Positions 15,527-21,108 of a stretch of 21,108 nucleotides of DNA are shown piece by piece. The notes under the pieces were generated by a model, which saw only the letters and a program-made list of their open reading frames with translations, did no database searches and was not told where the DNA came from. Numbering within the stretch: position 1 is the first letter of the stretch; each line of letters opens with the position of its first letter. The stretch is from NCBI GenBank assembly GCA_003454835.1, contig DMTA01000349.1:4695-25802 (forward strand). The letters are read 5' to 3'. Made by a program: the position numbers and the translations under genes. The DNA comes from Achromobacter sp. GTDB lineage: Bacteria; Pseudomonadota; Gammaproteobacteria; Burkholderiales; Burkholderiaceae_B.

Positions 15527-16250
15527 AGAACTTCCCTTCTCCACGCTGCAGTTTTACGCAACCGCCCCCTACCCTTGCAGCTATCTGCCGGGTCGCCAGG
15601 CCCGGTCGCAGGTCGCCGCACCCGGGCATCTGATCAACGCGGGCACGTATTCCCAACTGGTGGAACAAGGCTTTCGCCGAAGCGGGCTTTTTACCTACCG
15701 TCCCCATTGCGATAGCTGCCAGGCCTGCATTCCCGTGCGCGTGGATACAGCGAGCTTCGCCCCCAACCGCAGCCAGCGCCGCGCATGGCGCGACCATCAG
15801 CATCTGCAGTCGTTCGTGGCGGAGCTGGCGTGGTCGCCCGAACACTACCGGCTCTATACCCGCTACCAGCAGGGCCGGCATCCGGGCGGTGGCATGGACG
15901 AAGACAGCCGCACGCAATACGCGCAGTTCCTGCTGACCAGCCGCGTCAACACCCGGCTGGTCGAGTTCCGCAATGCCCAGGGCGTCCTGGTGATGGTCTC
16001 CATCATCGACGTGCTGGACGACGGCCTGTCCTCGGTCTACACGTTCTATGACCCGGACATCGCCGACGGCCTGGGCACGTACAGCATTCTCTGGCAGGTC
16101 GAACAGTGCCGCGCGCTGAACCTGCCATGGCTTTATCTCGGTTACTGGATCGCGGATAGCCGCAAGATGTCCTACAAGTCCGCCTTCCGTCCGGCGCAGT
16201 TCCTGGTCGACGGGGAATGGCGCGACAGTCCCGAGCGCCCGCCCGTCTGA
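15513..16250 (+). CDS. bpt: Aspartate/glutamate leucyltransferase Bpt
   Basis: Adds Leu from Leu-tRNA to proteins with N-terminal Asp or Glu (bacterial N-end rule), feeding ClpS-ClpAP. 245 residues, related to eukaryotic ATE1. The N-terminal ATE domain shows the conserved Cys-containing segments [15 protein letters not shown] and [25 protein letters not shown]. The C-terminal acyltransferase-like domain has [29 protein letters not shown] and [12 protein letters not shown]. Length and motifs are complete. It follows aat, so both transferases of the pathway are adjacent, and pyrD starts 62 bp later. The start lies in a short tandem repeat (see 15485-15526). Confidence 0.97.
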   Translation: MSQLKELPFSTLQFYATAPYPCSYLPGRQARSQVAAPGHLINAGTYSQLVEQGFRRSGLFTYRPHCDSCQACIPVRVDTASFAPNRSQRRAWRDHQHLQSFVAELAWSPEHYRLYTRYQQGRHPGGGMDEDSRTQYAQFLLTSRVNTRLVEFRNAQGVLVMVSIIDVLDDGLSSVYTFYDPDIADGLGTYSILWQVEQCRALNLPWLYLGYWIADSRKMSYKSAFRPAQFLVDGEWRDSPERPPV

Positions 16251-16298
16251 ATCCGCCGCGGCGTCGTCTGCAATCGGCGGGGACGGATCAAATCGCTC

Positions 16299-16312
16299 TA
16301 CAATCCCGGCCC
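16299..16312 (+). promoter_or_regulatory. -10 element directly before pyrD (possible leaderless start)
   Basis: TACAAT at 16299-16304 ends 8 nt before ATG 16313. The 62-bp spacer after bpt has no ribosome-binding site near the ATG and no obvious -35. Confidence 0.4.
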
Positions 16313-17356
16313 ATGTCTATCCTCTTCCACGCCTACCCCCTGGCCCGCCCGGCGCTATTCGCCATGGACGCGGAAACCGCCCACGAAGTCACCTTGTCGG
16401 GCCTGCAACGCGCCTATGAATGCGGCGCCACGCGCAAGCTCATGCATGCGCAGCCCAAGGCGCCCTGCACGCTGATGGGGATGCAGTTGGCCAACCCGAT
16501 CGGGCTGGCCGCCGGCCTGGACAAGAACGGCGCCTATATTGACGCGCTGGGCAACCTGGGTTTTGGCTTCATCGAGGTCGGCACGGTCACGCCGCGCGCG
16601 CAGCCCGGCAATCCCAAGCCCCGCATGTTCCGCCTGCCACGCGCAAATGCGCTGATCAACCGACTGGGCTTCAACAACCAGGGGCTGGACGCATTTCTGG
16701 CTAACGTGCAGCGCAGCACGTGGCGCAAGCAAGGCGGGATCCTGGGCCTGAACATCGGCAAGAATGCGGACACGCCCATTGAACGGGCCGCCGACGACTA
16801 TCTGATCGGCCTGGACGGCGTATATCCGCACGCAGACTATGTCACCGTGAATATCTCGTCGCCCAACACCAAGAACCTGCGCGCGCTGCAAAGCGGCGAC
16901 GAGCTTTCCGCCCTGTTGGCGCAGTTGGCCGACAAGCGCCGCGCCCTGGAAGACCAGCACCAGCGCCGAGTCCCGATGGCGGTGAAGATCGCGCCGGACC
17001 TGACGCAGGAAGAGATCGACGCCATCGCCGAGATCCTGCCGCGGCATGGCATCGATGGCGTCATCGCCACCAACACCACGCTGTCGCGCGAGGCGGTGAA
17101 GGGCCAGGCCCACTCGGACGAGGCGGGCGGCCTGTCCGGCGCGCCTGTGCATCAACTGTCGCTGGCGGTGATCCGCCGTCTGAAGGAACGACTGGGCAAT
17201 AGCCTTGCCATCATCGGCGTGGGCGGCGTGCTGTCCGGCCGGGAAGCCCGCGAAAAGATGGAAGCCGGCGCCGATGCGGTGCAGCTCTACACGGGCCTCA
17301 TCTACCGCGGCCCCGGGCTGGTCGGCGAATGCGTGCGCGCCGTGGCGTCTCGCTGA
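16313..17356 (+). CDS. pyrD: Dihydroorotate dehydrogenase (quinone), class 2
   Basis: Membrane-associated FMN enzyme that oxidises dihydroorotate to orotate with quinone as acceptor, in pyrimidine synthesis. 347 residues, as usual for class 2. The N-terminal helices that reach the quinone ([21 protein letters not shown] in two parts: [23 protein letters not shown]) are present. Then come [33 protein letters not shown], the NRLGFNNQG segment, NISSPNT with the catalytic serine, [11 protein letters not shown], and the FMN-phosphate site IIGVGGV and [14 protein letters not shown] chose ATG 16313; the frame is open upstream to 16217 but that overlaps bpt and has no family similarity. Confidence 0.98.
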   Translation: MSILFHAYPLARPALFAMDAETAHEVTLSGLQRAYECGATRKLMHAQPKAPCTLMGMQLANPIGLAAGLDKNGAYIDALGNLGFGFIEVGTVTPRAQPGNPKPRMFRLPRANALINRLGFNNQGLDAFLANVQRSTWRKQGGILGLNIGKNADTPIERAADDYLIGLDGVYPHADYVTVNISSPNTKNLRALQSGDELSALLAQLADKRRALEDQHQRRVPMAVKIAPDLTQEEIDAIAEILPRHGIDGVIATNTTLSREAVKGQAHSDEAGGLSGAPVHQLSLAVIRRLKERLGNSLAIIGVGGVLSGREAREKMEAGADAVQLYTGLIYRGPGLVGECVRAVASR

Positions 17357-17382
17357 CCGGCAATAAGACAATAAACGCAGGC

Positions 17383-17411
17383 AAAAAAAGGGGCCACCCT
17401 GTGGGTGGCCC
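17383..17411 (-). terminator. Intrinsic terminator for the phasin gene
   Basis: GGGCCACCC (17391-17399) and GGGTGGCCC (17403-17411) form a 9-bp stem with a 3-nt loop. On the minus strand it is followed by a seven-T run (17383-17389). On the plus strand only TAATT follows, so it may also help stop pyrD transcription, but weakly. Confidence 0.85.
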
Positions 17412-17483
17412 TAATTCCAGCTCTGCTCTGTCACTCAACAGTACTACATTACTGCGCTTTGCGCAGCACCGAGCGTCAAATAC

Positions 17484-18062
17484 TTAGGCGCTGCGGCGGC
17501 TGCGGCCGGCAACCTTGGTGGCGGCATCGGCGGCGTCCGTGGCGGCCTTGAAGGTCGCGTTGGCGGCGGCGTTCAGGTTCGACTCGGCGACTTCAGCGGC
17601 CTGCTTGGCGGCCTTGGTCATCGAATCGTAGGCGCTGGTCGCGGTGGCCAGCGAGGACTTGATCAAGGCGACGGCGCTTTCGGAACCGGTCGGGGCGTTC
17701 TTGGAGAACTGGTCGACGGCTTCGCTCAGCTGTTGCTGGCTTTCGGCGATCTGTTCTTCGGTCAGCTTGACCAGGCTGCCTTGCACGCCGGCAACGATGT
17801 CATACACATGCTTGGTGTAGGCCAGGGCCTTTTCGGCGCCCGGTTGCAGCAGACCCGTGGCGAAAGCGGCGGCTTCCTGCGGATCCTTGACTTCAGCGGC
17901 TTGCTGCGACTTCTGGGCGACTTCGTCCAGGGTGGCCTTCACGACCTTCAGGTTCAGTTCGACCAGCTTTTCGAAGCCGGCGAAGACGGCGGTCTGGGCA
18001 GCCACGATGGTGTTGATGCTGGCCTTTTGACGGTCCAGAACTTGTTGCGGAATTGCGCTCAT
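17484..18062 (-). CDS. phaP: Phasin family protein (PHB granule-associated)
   Basis: Small amphipathic protein that coats polyhydroxybutyrate granules. 192 residues, almost all predicted helix. The phasin core is at the N-terminus (QQVLDRQKASINTIVAAQ, GFEKLVELNLKVVKATLDE). Long Ala-rich amphipathic coiled segments follow, and a basic Ala-rich tail (AATKVAGRSRRSA) that resembles DNA- or granule-binding tails. The start ATG 18062 has GAGGAG 7 nt upstream. Transcription is expected from the strong promoter at 18194-18221. The gene is divergent from the tctC-like gene. Confidence 0.93.
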   Translation of the reverse strand: MSAIPQQVLDRQKASINTIVAAQTAVFAGFEKLVELNLKVVKATLDEVAQKSQQAAEVKDPQEAAAFATGLLQPGAEKALAYTKHVYDIVAGVQGSLVKLTEEQIAESQQQLSEAVDQFSKNAPTGSESAVALIKSSLATATSAYDSMTKAAKQAAEVAESNLNAAANATFKAATDAADAATKVAGRSRRSA

Positions 18063-18445
18063 AGAATGCTCCTCTCAGGGTAGCCGGAGGCTGTCCGGCA
18101 GTAAGGATGGTTGTCTGCGACGAAATAAGAAACGTGCGCGGAAACTGGTACTACAAGCTACCGCCGGCCCGTTTGATGCACTGCACAATTGCCATTCTAG
18201 ACTCGGTAAAAAACTTGTCAAGCGGTTTTTGTGCGGCGCAACAAGTGTTTGCACTTTAACGGTGCGCGCCCGTCTGCCGGGGCTTGATTCTGCGCAACGA
18301 ATTCCCGGAACTCGGGAAATACCGGACATGACGCGGTATCAATTCTTTTCTACACTGTTTTCACGCTGATGACAGATAAATACCAATGACATGTCAGCGA
18401 TTGATAACTAATCGCAGCAAGCAAAACCCTGCAATCGGAGACTTC
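18063..18445. other. 383-bp divergent intergenic region between phaP and the TctC gene
   Basis: It holds the phasin promoter and operator-like site (18177-18221). The rest (about 18225-18430) is moderately AT-rich near the TctC gene (ATTCTTTTCTACACTGTTTT around 18341-18360 contains a possible -10 TACACT). I see no coding sequence or RNA gene in it. Confidence 0.6.
18177..18221 (-). promoter_or_regulatory. Strong sigma-70 promoter and operator-like site of phaP
   Basis: On the minus strand a consensus -35 TTGACA (18216-18221), a 16-bp spacer and -10 TAGAAT (18194-18199) form a near-perfect promoter. Just downstream, over the expected transcription start, lies TGCACTGCA (18177-18185), a TGC-N3-GCA dyad like the sites bound by the PHB repressor PhaR. 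PhaR control is inferred from position and motif. Confidence 0.75.
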
Positions 18446-19423
18446 ATGACCTTCATCCCCCGCACGCTTTCGGCCCTGCTCGCGGCTGGTGCCCTGTTTG
18501 CGGCCGGCGCCGCAAACGCGGAATATCCGGAACGCCCCATCAACATGGTAGTGCCGTTCGCGGCAGGCGGCCCCACGGACAACGTGGCCCGCTCCCTCGC
18601 GGAAGCCATGCGCCCGAGCCTGGGCCAGACGGTCGTGGTCGAAAACAAGGGCGGCGCCGGCGGCACCATCGGCACCACCCAGGTCGCCCGTGCCCAACCC
18701 GACGGCTATTCGATCCTGCTGATGCATGCCGGCTTCTCGACCGCCCCTTCGCTGTACAAGAATCCGGGGTACGACCCCTTCACGAGCTTCGAGCCGGTCG
18801 GCCTGGTGGTCGACGTGCCGATGACCATCGTCGCCCGATCGGACTTCCCGCCCAATACCATCGCCGAGCTGGCCGACTACGTCAAAAAGAACAAGGACAA
18901 GGTCTCGCTCGCCAACGCCGGCATCGGCGCCGCCAGCCACTTGTGCGGCACGATGCTGGTCGAAGCCCTGGGCGTGCAACTGCTGACCATCCCGTACAAG
19001 GGCACCGCCCCCGCCATGAACGACCTGCTGGGCAAGCAGGTCGACCTGATGTGCGACCAGACCACCAACACCACGCAGCAGATCGAAGGCGGCAAGGTGA
19101 AGGCCTATGCCGTGACCAGCCTGAAGCGCGTTCCCACGCTGCCCAAGCTGCCGACCATGGACGAGTCCGGCTACAAGGGCTTCGAAGTGGGTATCTGGCA
19201 TGGCATGTGGGTGCCGAAGGGCACGCCCAAGCCGGTCGTGGACAAGCTCGTCAAGAGCCTGCAGGCCGGCCTGGCCGATCCCAAGTTCCAGGAGCGCATG
19301 AAGCAACTGGGCGCAACCGTGCTGACCTCGGAAGCCAACCCCGACGCGCTGACCGCCAAGGTCAAGCAGCAGGTTCCGCAGTGGGCCGAGCTGTTCAAGA
19401 AGGCCGGAATCGAAAAGCAATAA
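18446..19423 (+). CDS. Tripartite tricarboxylate transporter substrate-binding protein (Bug/TctC family)
   Basis: Periplasmic solute receptor of the kind massively expanded in Bordetella, Achromobacter and relatives. 325 residues from ATG 18446 with GGAGAC upstream. The signal peptide is MTFIPRTLSALLAAGALFAA and cleaves after ANA. The mature protein shows YPERPINMVVPFAAGGPTDN, ENKGGAGGTIG, QPDGYSILL and PYKGTAPAMNDLLGKQVDLM, the usual Bug motifs for binding a carboxylate ligand. No membrane components (TctA, TctB) lie nearby, so it is an orphan receptor. It converges on an IclR gene. The ligand is unknown. Confidence 0.95.
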   Translation: MTFIPRTLSALLAAGALFAAGAANAEYPERPINMVVPFAAGGPTDNVARSLAEAMRPSLGQTVVVENKGGAGGTIGTTQVARAQPDGYSILLMHAGFSTAPSLYKNPGYDPFTSFEPVGLVVDVPMTIVARSDFPPNTIAELADYVKKNKDKVSLANAGIGAASHLCGTMLVEALGVQLLTIPYKGTAPAMNDLLGKQVDLMCDQTTNTTQQIEGGKVKAYAVTSLKRVPTLPKLPTMDESGYKGFEVGIWHGMWVPKGTPKPVVDKLVKSLQAGLADPKFQERMKQLGATVLTSEANPDALTAKVKQQVPQWAELFKKAGIEKQ

Positions 19424-19430
19424 ATCCGTC

Positions 19431-19510
19431 TCAAGAGGCCGCCCGCTCCGGCGGCGCCTCTTGCGGCATCGGTCTAAAAAAGAAGCCCCCACACGGGGGC
19501 TTTCTGTTTT
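19431..19510. terminator. Paired hairpins and bidirectional terminator between the TctC and IclR genes
   Basis: The first hairpin, CAAGAGGC facing GCCTCTTG (19431-19462), lacks a T-run. The second, AAGCCCCC/GGGGGCTT with loop ACAC (19483-19502), has TTTCTGTTTT on the plus strand and TTCTTTTTT on the minus strand, so it can stop both convergent genes. Confidence 0.8.
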
Positions 19511-19523
19511 GGTGGGACCGCAG

Positions 19524-20387
19524 CTACGGCCGCATGGCTTCGGCCGCGAGTCCCAACCCGTTGAAGCCCGAGGACACGGAGGGTTCGTAGCCCAGCGCTT
19601 CGGAAATGCTGGCGGCGGTTTCGACCAGCGCCTTGATCCAGTCGTCCTGCAGCCGCTCGGCCGGCGCCGAGATCGACAGCCCCGCCACCAGCTTGCCGGT
19701 GTCGTCGAAGATGCCGGCGGCGATGCAGCGTACGCCCAGCTCAAGCTCTTCGTTGTCGCGGGCGTATCCGTGCCGGCGCACCAGGGCCAGTTCGCGTTCC
19801 AGTTTGTCCAGATCGGTCAGGCTGTTGCGCGTATGGCCGGCCAGCCCGGTGCGCAGCGCGTAGGCGCGCACCTGGCGGGTGTCGCCGGTGGAAAGAAACA
19901 GTTTGCCAGTCGACGTCAGGTGCAGCGGCGCGCGGCCGCCGATGGCCCGCACCACCTGCATGCCGGAACGTTCGCTCCAGGCACGGTCGATGTAGACGAT
20001 TTCGTCGCCCTGCTGGACGGACAGATTGATGGTCTGCCCCGTCAGCTTGTGAAGCGACCGCATGGCGGGAATGGCGGCCTCGCGCACGTTCAGGCGCCCC
20101 TTGACCAGCGATCCCAGCTCCAGCAGGCGCATGCCAAGCTGATACAGCCCGTTGTCGACACGCTCGACATAGCGGCCGACGACCAGATCATTCAGGATGC
20201 GATGGGCGGTGGAGGCGTGCAGTCCGGTGGTGGCCGACAGCTCTTTGAGCGTTACGGGGTCCGGTTGCGCGGCCAAGGCGTCGAGCAGGCGCATCGCGCG
20301 TTCGATGACTTGAATGGCGATCGGATGGGCGGAAGCGCCTTCAGTTTCGGCGTCCAGCGGATTGCGAGGGGTGGGAAGACGGGCCAT
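19524..20387 (-). CDS. IclR family transcriptional regulator
   Basis: 287 residues from ATG 20387 (MARLPTPRNPLDAE); the frame continues to a TTG at 20432, which I consider less likely. An N-terminal winged helix (about 25-90) contains IERAMRLLDALAAQPDPVTLKELSATTGL in pieces (MRLLDALAAQ, LKELSATTGLHASTAHRILNDL). The IclR effector domain (about 100-275) shows INLSVQQGDEIVYIDRAW, RAPLHLTSTGKLFLS, RGYARDNEELELGVRCIAAGIFDDTG split here as ARDNEELELGVRCIAAGIFD, and GLSISAPAERL. It may control the neighbouring TctC gene or the upstream minus-strand gene; the effector is not known. Confidence 0.95.
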   Translation of the reverse strand: MARLPTPRNPLDAETEGASAHPIAIQVIERAMRLLDALAAQPDPVTLKELSATTGLHASTAHRILNDLVVGRYVERVDNGLYQLGMRLLELGSLVKGRLNVREAAIPAMRSLHKLTGQTINLSVQQGDEIVYIDRAWSERSGMQVVRAIGGRAPLHLTSTGKLFLSTGDTRQVRAYALRTGLAGHTRNSLTDLDKLERELALVRRHGYARDNEELELGVRCIAAGIFDDTGKLVAGLSISAPAERLQDDWIKALVETAASISEALGYEPSVSSGFNGLGLAAEAMRP

Positions 20388-20468
20388 GGAATTTTGGGCT
20401 GGCGCCGCCACGCAAGACACGCGTTGCGGCAATGCAGCAAACAGTTCTTATCCCGTATTGTGAAATTT

Positions 20469-20478
20469 ACCGGCCGGT
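20469..20478. promoter_or_regulatory. Perfect 10-bp palindrome upstream of the IclR gene, possible operator
   Basis: ACCGGCCGGT at 20469-20478 sits in an AT-rich patch (AAATTT before it, AAATGGTATTT after it) in the 147-bp gap between the IclR gene and the next minus-strand gene. A GC-rich inverted repeat (GCCGGCG with CGCCGGC, about 20500-20527) lies between it and that gene's stop codon. Confidence 0.45.
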
Positions 20479-20534
20479 TTGGCAAATGGTATTTGAGCAG
20501 CCGGCGCCACCGGCGGTCCCCGCCGGCATGCAAA

Positions 20535-21108
20535 TCAGGCCGCCGCCGGGGGCGCCAGCTTGCCGCCCAGGCGCAGGACTTCGGCGCGCAGGAATTCCAG
20601 CGCCGCTGCGGCGGCCTCGGGCTCGCCCTTCACGCCCAGCTCAATGTGGGGGGTGCCGCCCGCCTCGCCGACGCTGGGCAGACTGAACGCGCGGACGTCA
20701 GGCCAACGACTCTCCACAGCAACCATCGAGGGCGTGATGCGCGATTCCGGCATGCTGAAAACCAGGAAGGAATGCTCGACATGGGCGCGAACATGCTGCA
20801 GCGCACGATAGCGCGTGTCGAGTGTCCATTCCAGCATTGGCCACGCCATGACCGGAAAGCCCGGCACGAAGGTGTGGTCCTTGATGAAGAAGCCGGGAAT
20901 GCGGTTGTACGGATTGGGGACGATCTCGCAGCCTTCGGGGAACATGCCCATCTGCAGCCGCTGCTGGTTTTCCGGCGCGCTCATGTCGGCGGTGCCCTGC
21001 CCCTTTTCCGCCATTTCGCGCGTGCGCAATTCGATGGCCTCCTCGGCTTCGGGATGCAGTGCCAGCGGCAGGCCAAGCGCAGCGGCCGCGGCTTGGCGGG
21101 GGTGGGCG
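20535..21108 (-). CDS. Molybdopterin-binding (MoaB/CinA N-domain) protein, partial: 5' end beyond the window
   Basis: The minus-strand frame ends with TGA at 20535 and is open to the window edge, showing about 190 C-terminal codons; no start is seen inside. Readable segments AAALGLPLALHPEAEEAIEL, APENQQRLQMGMFPEGCEIV, PNPYNRIPGFFI and HTFVPGFPVMAWPMLEWTL match the C-terminal half of the MoCF-biosynthesis/CinA-type domain (COG1058). In this domain 'ENxKxA.lPegae.l.Np.G..PG......v..lPGvP.Em' is conserved. The tail ELGVKGEPEAAAAALEFLRAE is an extra module seen in relatives. These proteins are annotated as molybdopterin-binding or competence/damage-inducible, but the precise role is unsettled. 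It lies upstream of and on the same strand as the IclR gene. Confidence 0.85.
   Translation of the reverse strand, partial: AHPRQAAAAALGLPLALHPEAEEAIELRTREMAEKGQGTADMSAPENQQRLQMGMFPEGCEIVPNPYNRIPGFFIKDHTFVPGFPVMAWPMLEWTLDTRYRALQHVRAHVEHSFLVFSMPESRITPSMVAVESRWPDVRAFSLPSVGEAGGTPHIELGVKGEPEAAAAALEFLRAEVLRLGGKLAPPAAA

Noticed and set aside
18350..19744. Minus-strand open frame of 464 codons opposite the TctC gene and overlapping the IclR 3' end
   Set aside because: It is a shadow frame; its first part is the out-of-frame IclR coding region, and the real TctC and IclR products have full motif sets.

Overview
The window looks like the join of two proteobacterial gene neighbourhoods. Positions 1 to about 5330 (dnaJ-dnaK-grpE on the minus strand, divergent from recN on the plus strand) have the gene order and protein sequences of Pseudomonas (Gammaproteobacteria). 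From about 5456 to the end, the genes look like Burkholderiales, most likely Alcaligenaceae (Achromobacter/Bordetella type): a four-cysteine Fur, omlA/bamE-dapB, a Bug-family TctC receptor, a PHB phasin and aat-bpt-pyrD. The switch falls in the short recN/fur spacer. That is a point where Pseudomonas (grpE/recN/fur/omlA) and Bordetella-like genomes (nadK-recN/fur/omlA-dapB) share gene order as I remember it. It may be a recombination event, a contamination or an assembly chimera; the sequence alone does not decide.

Layout. 1-3640: heat-shock chaperone operon grpE-dnaK-dnaJ (dnaJ cut by the window edge), with a clear sigma-32 promoter at 3491-3520. 3601-5324: SOS box and recN. 5376-5410: bidirectional terminator. 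5456-7373: fur (minus), then omlA and dapB (plus). 7490-8533: murB (minus). 8635-10931: three identical tRNA-Gly(GCC) genes, each with its own promoter and structured leader, plus one tRNA-Cys(GCA). A visibly AT-richer membrane-protein gene sits between the second and third glycine tRNAs. 11032-11983: a small exported His-rich protein and an unrecognised conserved protein. 11999-13004: a secreted SnoaL-like protein and a DoxX membrane protein (both minus), with three 24-bp tandem repeats between them. 13137-14069: LysR regulator divergent from doxX. 14080-17356: zinc-ribbon Nudix hydrolase, aat, bpt, pyrD. 17484-18062: phasin (minus). 18446-19423: TctC/Bug solute receptor. 19524-20387: IclR regulator (minus). 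20535-21108: partial MoaB/CinA-like molybdopterin-binding-domain protein (minus).

How the genes fit together. The left part is protein-quality control and DNA repair under sigma-32 and LexA. The central part is housekeeping: iron regulation, outer-membrane assembly, lysine and peptidoglycan precursors, and glycine/cysteine tRNAs. The right part holds the two bacterial N-end-rule aminoacyl transferases beside pyrimidine synthesis, then PHB-granule and solute-uptake genes with local regulators. No CRISPR array, insertion sequence, transposase, integrase or recognisable defence island is visible. The most unusual signals are the taxonomic junction, the structured tRNA-Gly leaders and the gene lodged between tRNA copies, the 14-bp and 24-bp tandem repeats at gene ends and starts, and promoter -10 elements lying directly against start codons.
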